The translations under genes and the position numbers were made by a program. A stretch of 64,000 nucleotides of DNA from Candidatus Gastranaerophilales bacterium (GTDB lineage: Bacteria > Cyanobacteriota > Vampirovibrionia > Gastranaerophilales > Gastranaerophilaceae). This document shows, piece after piece, positions 57,740-64,000 of the stretch. Every line of letters begins with the position of its first letter. Position 1 is the stretch's first letter. The notes beneath the pieces are model-generated. The model was not told where the DNA came from and made no database searches. It saw only the letters and a list, made by a program, of their open reading frames with translations. The stretch covers positions 17,261-81,260 of the forward strand of contig CANQNX010000001.1 in assembly GCA_947625345.1 (NCBI GenBank), written 5' to 3'.

Positions 57740-59395
57740 CTAAGACTTTTCAATCCAACTTTTTAACTCTTTTAGAGTTTTTTCACTGTCTGAACTCTGT
57801 ATATCGGATGTTACTTCCTCTAATACTTCATCTAATGAAGTATCAACATCCTGTTTTTTCTCTAATTGAAGCTGTTTTTGCTGTTCCAACAGTTCTTGAG
57901 TTAAAATTGTTTGTTTTTCAATTAATTCAGCAGCTTTTAAATTTACATTTTCAATTTGTTTTTCCTGCTCAGTTGTTTTTGCTTTTAATTGTTTTAATTC
58001 TTCCTCTTGTTCAGATGAAGAATCTTTAAGTTTTTTGTGAACAAAGACAAAACCGACAACCAATCCAATCATTAAAAGCGCAATTGCAAGCCACCAAGGG
58101 TTGCCTGATGATGCCGGAACAGGTAAATTTACCGGCCTGTCAGATGCAAGATAAGGGTCTATGGTTTCAGCGTATGCTATTGAAACGTCATCAGGTGATA
58201 CTTTAGGCGATGCTGCTTTTGCTATTTGATATTTTAATTCCTTTTCACTCATATTTGAAGGCATAGCGTTTGCATTCATTGTTACAGCAATTGATATTCT
58301 TTCTATTATGCCTGTCTTGTAGTATTCTGAGGTATGTGTTTTACCGACACCGTAAGTAGTTTCAGTGGCATTTCTCTGATAACTTTTATTTTGAGAGGAT
58401 TGAGAGGATGAAGATTGAAGCCCGTTAGGCAAATATACACTTACAGCATCAGAACCTTTATTTGAATCCTGAGATGTATCACCCAAACCTTCCGAGAATG
58501 TTTGCTCCGTAACCGGTGTTCTGTTAGCGCCGTCATACGATATGCTCGTTGTTTCTTTCGGAACCTGATTTAAAAATGTACTTACAGTTACCACATAGTT
58601 ACCATGTCCTAACAACATATCAAGCTGTGCGGCAACTTTATTTTGCATATACGAATCATTTTCTTGTATTTTAGATATCTGATCATCAATAGATTTTACC
58701 AAACTGTTATATACATTACCGTTTGAATCGGTTATGGAAATATTTTCAGCTTCTAAATCAACCACACTGCCCATTAACAAACTTTTTATTGCTTTAATTA
58801 CCGAAGCATCAAGTCTTACTCCGCTTGCAACAGTAAGCATAACAGTCGCACTTATTGGTTTTTTATCCGCCTTAAACATCGTATTTTCAGGTATGGATAC
58901 CAAAACGGAAGCATTATCAACATCGGGCATTTGTCTTATCAGTCGTGATAGTTCACCGTTTACAGCCCTTGCTAATTTTATTCTTTTATCTTCACGAGTT
59001 GAAGTAAAATCATTTTTATCAAATATTTCAAGTCCTACATTTTGGTCAACAAGACCGCTTTTAACCACTAAAAGGAGTGCCGCATCACGTTGGCTGTTTG
59101 TATATTTCCCTCCTTCCAAGAAAACAGTTGTTTTTGAACCGTCTATTCTTCTTTTTGAGGCTATTTGCTGACGGGCTAACAGGGTTTGTATTTCTATTGC
59201 TTTACCTTGATTGTCGGTAGTTACTATATCAAATGCTTCTTTTTGAATTTTATCGGCGACTTTTCCGTTTGCATTTGATGAATTTCCGCCAATTGAGAAT
59301 ATTGCAATTAATATTATTACAAGCAATATTAGTGCAGCTCCGCCGATTACGGAATAAAGTACTGTTTTATTTTGAAGTAATTCTTTGAAATTCAT
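57740..59395 (-). CDS. fliF: Flagellar MS-ring protein FliF
   Basis: FliF forms the MS ring in the inner membrane. The 551-residue protein has an N-terminal membrane helix (about 13-34), ring-building motif domains in the periplasm (about 45-225: VTTDNQGKAIEIQTLLARQQI, VNGELSRLIRQMPDVDNASVLVSIPE), a Ser/Gln/Asn-rich middle (~290-350), a second membrane helix (about 425-445, WWLAIALLMIGLVVGFVFV) and a cytosolic coiled coil. The end ELKSWIEKS resembles the C-terminal FliG-binding helix (Trp and a following acidic residue). It is slightly shorter than the usual ~560. It follows fliE and precedes the fliG-like gene. Confidence 0.95.
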   Translation of the reverse strand: MNFKELLQNKTVLYSVIGGAALILLVIILIAIFSIGGNSSNANGKVADKIQKEAFDIVTTDNQGKAIEIQTLLARQQIASKRRIDGSKTTVFLEGGKYTNSQRDAALLLVVKSGLVDQNVGLEIFDKNDFTSTREDKRIKLARAVNGELSRLIRQMPDVDNASVLVSIPENTMFKADKKPISATVMLTVASGVRLDASVIKAIKSLLMGSVVDLEAENISITDSNGNVYNSLVKSIDDQISKIQENDSYMQNKVAAQLDMLLGHGNYVVTVSTFLNQVPKETTSISYDGANRTPVTEQTFSEGLGDTSQDSNKGSDAVSVYLPNGLQSSSSQSSQNKSYQRNATETTYGVGKTHTSEYYKTGIIERISIAVTMNANAMPSNMSEKELKYQIAKAASPKVSPDDVSIAYAETIDPYLASDRPVNLPVPASSGNPWWLAIALLMIGLVVGFVFVHKKLKDSSSEQEEELKQLKAKTTEQEKQIENVNLKAAELIEKQTILTQELLEQQKQLQLEKKQDVDTSLDEVLEEVTSDIQSSDSEKTLKELKSWIEKS

Positions 59396-59477
59396 AAATC
59401 CCTAATCTTACCCTACTACTCACTTCACATTATACTCTTTTTTACAAAATCGGGTAATATCTTAACACTACTTATTA

Positions 59478-59819
59478 CTAAATTGAAATTTGCATTACCG
59501 TATTATAAGCAGTAACAACTTTAGATGTTATTTGACTTGCAAGACTTATTCCCAATTCCGCTTTTGATATTGCGGTTATTACATCGTGTATATCAACCTC
59601 TGAATTACCGGTCAATTGTTGATTCAATAGCTGATCAGGTTTTTCAACTTCATTATTTAAATTACTGACTAATCCCGACAGAACTGTTTTAAAATCACTG
59701 CTGTTTGATTCTTTTAAGGAGCTCACACCGAAACCCTTTTGAGAAAATTCATCAACAGGCATTGAACGGGATAAATCAGAATAAATATTTATGTTTGGAA
59801 CCAATCTGTTTTCTATCAT
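59478..59819 (-). CDS. fliE: Flagellar hook-basal body complex protein FliE
   Basis: FliE joins the MS ring to the rod. The 113-residue product ends with the FliE pattern: VDIHDVITAISKAELGISLASQITSKVVTAYNTVMQISI, in which ..DVHxVxxAxxxAxxxLxxxxxVRNKxVxAYxEIMxMxV is the family consensus (Arg-Asn replaced by Ser-Lys-type residues here). The N-terminal half is polar. It is separated by 82 bases from fliF, the largest gap in the operon. Confidence 0.85.
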   Translation of the reverse strand: MIENRLVPNINIYSDLSRSMPVDEFSQKGFGVSSLKESNSSDFKTVLSGLVSNLNNEVEKPDQLLNQQLTGNSEVDIHDVITAISKAELGISLASQITSKVVTAYNTVMQISI

Positions 59820-59830
59820 ATTCTACCTTT

Positions 59831-60571
59831 CTATAAATAATTTGCCATAATATTTTTTACATAATTTTGCGTTTCTTTAAACGGGGGTACTCCGTCATAT
59901 TTATCAACATTCCCCGGACCTGCATTATATGCGGCAAGTCCTAATATAATATTTCCGTTATACCTTTCAATCATATTTTTTAAGTATTTAACACCGCCTT
60001 CAACATTTTGAACAGGGTTATAAGGGTCTGAAACACCCATTAATTTTGCGGTTGACGGCATTAATTGCATTAATCCCAATGCACCTGCCGAAGATTTTGC
60101 CTTCGGGTTATACCCCGATTCTTGTTTTATTACGGCATTTACGAGTTTTTCATCTATTCCGTGTTTCTTTGCAATTTTTGAAATCATTTCTTTTATTTGA
60201 TTTTTATTTGTGTAGTCATTTTTTGTAATTACGGGAGTTATCGGCAGACTTTCTTCGGGAGCCTCCATAAAAAAGTTTTCGATAGGAAGTATTGCTTCTT
60301 GTATTTCATTTTCGTCATATTTTTTTGCATCAACTTGTTTAGAGGTCAATTCACCGAAATTTGATATATTTTCATTTTTATTTACGTCAAAACGTGTATG
60401 TACGTCCAAGGAAGAATTCATAACATCCTGAAAAGTCCTGAACTCTACCCCTTCAGAGAATTCTTGCGGTCTGTTTTGAGCCTGAACAAAATTACTGAGC
60501 TGTCTTGCCCTATTTACTGCCGCTTGTTGTCCCGAACTGTTTAATAAACTTTGAATTATCCCCGTAAACAT
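59831..60571 (-). CDS. Lytic transglycosylase in the flagellar operon
   Basis: The 246-residue protein ends with a soluble lytic transglycosylase (SLT) domain (about 125-245): the catalytic Glu151 is in IKQESGYNPKAKSSAGALG, followed by LMQLMPSTA and GLAAYNAGPGNVDKY. The first ~120 residues are polar and disordered and resemble flagellar rod/export-substrate N-termini. There is no signal peptide. It lies between flgC and fliE. In other bacteria rod assembly needs a peptidoglycan hydrolase (the C-terminal domain of FlgJ, or a dedicated SLT), so this enzyme probably opens the wall for the rod and may leave through the flagellar export gate. The last point is inference. Confidence 0.9.
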   Translation of the reverse strand: MFTGIIQSLLNSSGQQAAVNRARQLSNFVQAQNRPQEFSEGVEFRTFQDVMNSSLDVHTRFDVNKNENISNFGELTSKQVDAKKYDENEIQEAILPIENFFMEAPEESLPITPVITKNDYTNKNQIKEMISKIAKKHGIDEKLVNAVIKQESGYNPKAKSSAGALGLMQLMPSTAKLMGVSDPYNPVQNVEGGVKYLKNMIERYNGNIILGLAAYNAGPGNVDKYDGVPPFKETQNYVKNIMANYL

Positions 60572-60592
60572 TACACACTACCTTTTATTCCG

Positions 60593-61036
60593 TTAACTTC
60601 CGATTGATGCCGCCCTATCTGCCATTGATTTACTTATTGTTAAAATAGCCAAACTTGCTTCATAAGCTCTTTGTGCCATTATAGCATCCGTTATTTCAAC
60701 AAGCGGATCAACATTTGACGTTCTTATATATCCGTTTTCATCAGCATCAGGATGCCCCGGCTTATACAATTTATCTCCCAATGTAGGGTCTTCAACTATT
60801 CCTGCCATTGCTACACTTCCCGTAGAATAAGGAAGAGTTCCCGCACCAAAAACAGATTCTCTCATTTGGTTCATAACACTCAAAAAAGAACTTCTGTCCG
60901 TTGCGACAACGAGAGGAATTTTTCTCACATAGTTTGGAGTATCAAGGTTTGCTATATTCCTTGAGTTAATATCCAATCTCATACCATGTACTTTTAGGCC
61001 GTCACAGCCTATATTCATTGCACTAAATATTCCCAT
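60593..61036 (-). CDS. flgC: Flagellar basal-body rod protein FlgC
   Basis: FlgC is a proximal rod subunit. The 147 residues show the N-terminal coil MGIFSAMNIGCDGLKVHGMRLDINSRNIANLDTPNYVRK (ANxDTP-type motif of rod proteins), the central GIVEDPTLGDKLYKPGHPDADENGYI, which is the classical FlgC stretch V-x-x-D-x-x-P-x-x-x-x-x-P-x-H-P-D-A-x-x-x-G-Y, and the C-terminal VEITDAIMAQRAYEASLAIL. It overlaps flgB by one base. Normal length. Confidence 0.96.
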   Translation of the reverse strand: MGIFSAMNIGCDGLKVHGMRLDINSRNIANLDTPNYVRKIPLVVATDRSSFLSVMNQMRESVFGAGTLPYSTGSVAMAGIVEDPTLGDKLYKPGHPDADENGYIRTSNVDPLVEITDAIMAQRAYEASLAILTISKSMADRAASIGS

Positions 61037-61389
61037 TAGCTGTTACCCATATTTATTACCGATCTCATTTGTGTTATCAAAGAAGTCATTCTTCTTGTTG
61101 CTATTGAATATAAAACCGCATTTTTTTGCATTTCCGATAATTCTTTAGCAGGGTCAATTCTCTCTGATGATGTTTCATCAATTGTTATGGGAGAAGGCCC
61201 CATTTTTCTTGCCAAATTTGTTTCTAAAGGATCACCGTATCCGCCCAAATATTGAGAAAACGATACATCTTTTCTTCTGTAATTGGGTGTATTCATGTTT
61301 GCAATATTGGATGAGAGGGCTTTGTGTCTTTCTGCTATCAAGTCCAATGCATCTAATGTTCTTCCCATAGGGTTTTGCGGTAATATCAT
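61036..61389 (-). CDS. flgB: Flagellar basal-body rod protein FlgB
   Basis: FlgB is the most proximal rod subunit, contacting FliE. The 117-residue product has the rod N-terminus LDALDLIAERHKALSSNIANMNTPNYRRKDVSF and a C-terminal coil SEMQKNAVLYSIATRRMTSLITQMRSV. It is followed immediately by flgC. Slightly shorter than the usual ~130 residues because the central loop is reduced. Confidence 0.94.
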   Translation of the reverse strand: MILPQNPMGRTLDALDLIAERHKALSSNIANMNTPNYRRKDVSFSQYLGGYGDPLETNLARKMGPSPITIDETSSERIDPAKELSEMQKNAVLYSIATRRMTSLITQMRSVINMGNS

Positions 61390-61402
61390 TTACTCACCTT
61401 CT

Positions 61403-62116
61403 TTACTGATTCAATTGAAGTGCCTTTGAATACATATCATTTATTGTTTGCATAACCTTAAAGCTTGCAAGCATTGAAGCATTAAGTCTTAATATTGAAT
61501 TAACTTCATTAAATACATCTATGTTAGTTACCTCAATATTATTTTGTTTAAATCTGTTATGGTCTTTTATTAATACGGGTTCTCCCGATTCTGCCGTTAA
61601 ATAATATTTATTGTTATCAGATTTTTTTAATCCTTCCGGATTTTGGAAATTCACCAAAGGAATGTTTCCCAACATTTGAATTTCTTTTCCGTCGTTTGAA
61701 ACCGTTTCCACATCCCCGTTAGGCTTTATTAATAACTTATCGTAATTAACGGGAATTTGTATACCGTCTCCTATAAGATATCCGTCATTTGTTATCAAAA
61801 ATCCGTCTTTATCCACTCTGAAAGAGCCTTCTCTTGTATAAGTTACATCTCCGTATGGTGATGTAACGGGGATAAACCCCATTCCGTCAATAGCCACATC
61901 AAGCTCTCTTTCGGTTCTTTGGATAGCCCCCGGTTTAAAATCGGTTCTTTCAACTCCTGAAAGATAGCCGTTTTCATCAAGCATTTGTTCAAATCTGACA
62001 TTTTTATATCCGTTGGTATTATAATTTGATACGTTTGTAGAAATATACCCCATTCTTTCAAACTGGAGTTCCGAGTTAACAATACCTCTGTTTATTATTC
62101 CTTGCAGTGTGGTCAT
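61403..62116 (-). CDS. Flagellar rod protein, FlgG-like
   Basis: The 237-residue protein has the rod N-terminal helix (INRGIVNSELQFERMGYISTNVSNYNTNGYKN), the core ELDVAIDGMGFIPV and DVTYTREGSFRVDKDGFLITNDGYLI, then VNFQNPEGLKKSDNNKYYLT and a C-terminal NEVNSILRLNASMLASFKVMQTINDMYSKAL. FlgF and FlgG are paralogues; the ANxDT motif is replaced by SNYNTNGY. With the next gene it forms the FlgF/FlgG pair; which is which cannot be decided by eye, though this copy keeps the FlgG-like C-terminus. Confidence 0.85.
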   Translation of the reverse strand: MTTLQGIINRGIVNSELQFERMGYISTNVSNYNTNGYKNVRFEQMLDENGYLSGVERTDFKPGAIQRTERELDVAIDGMGFIPVTSPYGDVTYTREGSFRVDKDGFLITNDGYLIGDGIQIPVNYDKLLIKPNGDVETVSNDGKEIQMLGNIPLVNFQNPEGLKKSDNNKYYLTAESGEPVLIKDHNRFKQNNIEVTNIDVFNEVNSILRLNASMLASFKVMQTINDMYSKALQLNQ

Positions 62117-62127
62117 TTTCTACCTTT

Positions 62128-62820
62128 CTATCCGTTGCTTAATGAAGAAATTGCTCTTTGTAAATTAGAATTTTGAATTGTATACAACTGTCTGTTAGCT
62201 TCAAATGTTTTAGGATATGGCATTGCCTGCATAAATTCCGTTTGAAGATTTACATTTGAATATTCGTTATAACCCTGTCTGACATTGGGTTGTAAAACCG
62301 CCATACCGTCCTGTGTTACAACGCTTAAAGTTCCTGCTAACTCGAATTTTCTTGTTTTATTATTCAAAACCCTTACTACACCGTTTAAATCTATATTTAT
62401 ATCTTCTAATTTTTCGGGAACTATAGGCAATACTAACGGTTGACCGTTGTCAGTCAATACTTTTCCGCCGTCTAAGGATAATATTTCACCGTTTTTGTTC
62501 ATTTTAAATCTGCCGTCACGGGTCAATTTAATACCGTTTTTAGTTAATATTTGAAAATATCCTTTTTCTGCAAGTGCGATATCCAAAGGATTTTCAGTTA
62601 ATCCCAATCTTCCTACAGAATCATCTGTGGTTGTTGAGATTGCATCCTCCGCTAAAAATTCCGCAAACGATGATACTACGGGTATTTTTCTTTGATAACC
62701 AACTTTATCAAACCCCACTACATTTTCATTAGTAATTCCCATAAGGACTTCCTGCATTCTCATTGCCCTTATGTTATCAACTATCCCTGATTTATAAAAA
62801 TGTATTGTCCCGCTTATCAT
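62128..62820 (-). CDS. Flagellar rod protein, FlgF-like
   Basis: The 230-residue protein is the first gene of the basal-body operon. It has MISGTIHFYKSGIVDNIRAMRMQEVLMGITNENVVGFDKVGYQRK as its N-terminal coil, the core LDIALAEKGYFQILTKNGIKLTRDGRFKMNKNGEILSLDG and the C-terminal NVNLQTEFMQAMPYPKTFEANRQLYTIQNSNLQRAISSL. The N-terminal coil lacks the usual ANxxTPGY motif, having NENVVGFDKVGY instead, which suggests FlgF rather than FlgG. AAAGGGAATTTATA precedes the ATG. The 175-base gap to the divergent spoIID-like gene must hold the operon's promoter, but I could not place it convincingly. Confidence 0.8.
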   Translation of the reverse strand: MISGTIHFYKSGIVDNIRAMRMQEVLMGITNENVVGFDKVGYQRKIPVVSSFAEFLAEDAISTTTDDSVGRLGLTENPLDIALAEKGYFQILTKNGIKLTRDGRFKMNKNGEILSLDGGKVLTDNGQPLVLPIVPEKLEDINIDLNGVVRVLNNKTRKFELAGTLSVVTQDGMAVLQPNVRQGYNEYSNVNLQTEFMQAMPYPKTFEANRQLYTIQNSNLQRAISSLSNG

Positions 62821-62995
62821 TATAAATTCCCTTTTTCTCTCTTTTTAATGATATAATATTGAAAGTCAAATGTTGTCGTATTACAAGTTGAAAATTATTA
62901 TGATATTTAATAATATTTCATCTGTTTATATGAAATTTTAGAATTTAAATCTCTTATATGATAAAATGTAATTGTATTTAATTTGGTTTAGGGAA

Positions 62996-63868
62996 ATGTT
63001 AATAAAAAAGCTTATTGTGCTTATATGCATAATGTTTATATTCACTCAGAGTGCACAGGCAGTTAAAGTCGGACTGCAAGATCAGGTAAAAGAAGTTAAA
63101 ATAGCATCTTCCGTACCTGCCGAGATATTTGATGCAAGAGCGAATAAAGTTTTATATGAAATCAGACCTATGAAGTATTATTTATTTTTTTCAAAAAATA
63201 ATTTACTTTATGTTGAAAGAGACAGGGATAAAATACCTTTAAATACAAACAGAATTATAATTAAAACAAAAGGTGCAGGGTTCTTATGTTCTAAAAGAGC
63301 GTGGTACAGAGGTAAATTTATTATAACAAGCAAAGCAACAAATTATGCCACTTTAATAAATGATATTCCGCTTGAAGAATATTTAAAAGGAGTTGTACCT
63401 TCTGAAATGCCGTCTAAATGGAATGATGAAGCATTAAAGGCACAAGCAATTGCCGCAAGAAGCTATGCGGTTGCGACTTCAGCCGCAGGCAAGCACGCTT
63501 CAAGAGGATTCGATTTAGTGGATACAACTCAAGATCAGGTATACGGCGGTGCAAGTGCCGAGAAAAAAAGAACCTCAAAAGCGGTTGATGATACAAAAGG
63601 TATTGTATTAGTTCAGGATAAAAGAGTGCTTCCGACGTACTATCATGCAAGTTCGGGCGGTCAAACAAAAGTATGGAATTCGGGAAGTTCTTTTTTGAAA
63701 ACAGTTCCTTCATTTGACGGAAATTTGAAAAAAAACGGACACGGTGTCGGAATGAGCCAGCACGGAGCTAATAACTTAGCAGCTAAAGGATATAATGCTT
63801 ATCAGATTTTAAATTATTTTTATAAAGACTTTAAATTTGCAAAATTAAGTGATAATTGGGATATATAA
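62996..63868 (+). CDS. SpoIID/LytB-domain protein
   Basis: SpoIID is a lytic transglycosylase of endospore formers; the SpoIID/LytB domain also occurs widely in non-sporulating bacteria. The ATG at 62996 begins a signal peptide (MLIKKLIVLICIMFIFTQSAQA); the frame's earlier TTG at 62972 has no ribosome site. The domain covers about residues 115-285: PLEEYLKGVVPSEMPSKW, the QAIAARSYAV helix with the conserved Glu/Arg, YHASSGGQTKVW, and HGVGMSQHGANNLAAKG near the end. About 290 residues long. It is divergent from the flagellar operon. Its role may be in wall remodelling; an endospore context is not suggested by the other genes. Confidence 0.92.
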   Translation: MLIKKLIVLICIMFIFTQSAQAVKVGLQDQVKEVKIASSVPAEIFDARANKVLYEIRPMKYYLFFSKNNLLYVERDRDKIPLNTNRIIIKTKGAGFLCSKRAWYRGKFIITSKATNYATLINDIPLEEYLKGVVPSEMPSKWNDEALKAQAIAARSYAVATSAAGKHASRGFDLVDTTQDQVYGGASAEKKRTSKAVDDTKGIVLVQDKRVLPTYYHASSGGQTKVWNSGSSFLKTVPSFDGNLKKNGHGVGMSQHGANNLAAKGYNAYQILNYFYKDFKFAKLSDNWDI

Positions 63869-63897
63869 GAAAAAGCAGCCACATATTTAATGGCTGC
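63868..63897 (-). terminator. Terminator of the minus-strand gene at the right edge
   Basis: GCAGCCA (63875-63881) and TGGCTGC (63891-63897) form a seven-pair stem with a nine-base loop. On the minus strand a run of five T residues follows; on the plus strand none does. It therefore ends the gene that enters from the right edge, immediately next to the spoIID-like stop. Confidence 0.8.
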
Positions 63898-63938
63898 AAA
63901 TAGGAAGTAATTTTAATTGTGATTGTTGTAATTTTATT

Positions 63939-64000
63939 TTAATTTTTATCTTTTTCTAATTTTTCCAAACGTTTATTAAACTCCTTATTTTGTTTATCAA
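63939..64000 (-). CDS. C-terminal end of an unknown coiled-coil gene (cut by window edge)
   Basis: The minus strand from the window edge reads ...DKQNKEFNKRLEKLEKDKN followed by TAA at 63941-63939. The residues are charged with heptad-like Leu spacing. Too little is present to name it; the hairpin 42 bases downstream supports a real gene end. Confidence 0.5.
   Translation of the reverse strand, partial: DKQNKEFNKRLEKLEKDKN

Noticed and set aside
62996..63868. SpoIID-domain gene as evidence of endospore formation
   Set aside because: The SpoIID/LytB domain is widespread in non-sporulating bacteria, and no other sporulation gene is in the window.
1..64000. CRISPR arrays, insertion sequences, prophage genes or integrase/att sites
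   Set aside because: No regularly spaced repeats, transposase motifs, terminal inverted repeats or phage structural genes were found; the unknown blocks are lineage-type genes of similar base composition.

Overview
The window looks like a chromosomal segment of an AT-rich, Gram-negative-type, flagellated bacterium. Outer-membrane chemistry is indicated by kdsD-kdsC (the KDO sugar of LPS) and by a TpsB outer-membrane transporter with two TpsA exoproteins. Several features recall the cyanobacterial lineage: a YvcK protein with two N-terminal membrane segments, a one-piece radical-SAM/DUF2344 protein next to an RNase E/G, and a SpoIID-like protein in a Gram-negative setting. Together with the low GC, the flagellar genes and the many Asn/Lys/Ile-rich proteins, this best fits the non-photosynthetic sister group Vampirovibrionia/Melainabacteria (Gastranaerophilales-like). 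That assignment is inference from gene content; no rRNA or tRNA gene was found in the window.

Layout. 1-7.7 kb (minus strand): dprA-topA-aroE, a small unknown gene and two tandem paralogous HEXXH metallopeptidases resembling M49. 7.8-13.2 kb: kdsD-kdsC, convergent coaX, then a plus-strand run of a PQ-loop-like membrane protein, an exported protein, lspA, an RluD-type pseudouridine synthase and a LapA-like protein. 13.2-14.3 kb: rpsL-rpsG behind a structured leader and followed directly by a terminator. 14.3-19 kb: a small secreted protein, yajQ, a LexA-like repressor with a textbook operator/promoter, umuC, and two exported coiled-coil paralogues resembling TolC hairpins. 19-27.2 kb: rel, a DUF167 gene, secG, dut, and a minus-strand run pxpA-yvcK-panB-panC-unknown membrane protein.

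27.3-29.2 kb (minus): fliJ, a FliK-like gene and a hook/rod gene. 29.4-36.3 kb: a lineage-specific block with a GNAT-like protein, a 1925-residue protein carrying separated papain-type catalytic motifs, and a small exported protein. 36.4-45.1 kb: a two-partner secretion locus (one divergent TpsB, two short TpsA proteins with the same Cys pair and the same C-terminal module) followed by an exported TPR protein. 45.2-52.5 kb: engB, an RNase E/G, the radical-SAM protein, several small unknown genes and dapB. 52.5-62.8 kb: a minus-strand flagellar basal-body/export operon (two rod genes, flgB, flgC, a lytic transglycosylase, fliE, fliF, a divergent fliG-like gene, fliH, flhA, fliI). A SpoIID-domain protein and the end of an unknown gene close the window.

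The most notable points are the giant papain-like protein, an Asn-rich N-terminus with a Phe-Lys/Ser/Gly motif shared by three otherwise unrelated unknown proteins, the shared CxxC pair and acidic C-terminal module of the TpsA proteins, the LexA-like gene that appears leaderless and self-controlled, and the divergent protein in the fliG position.
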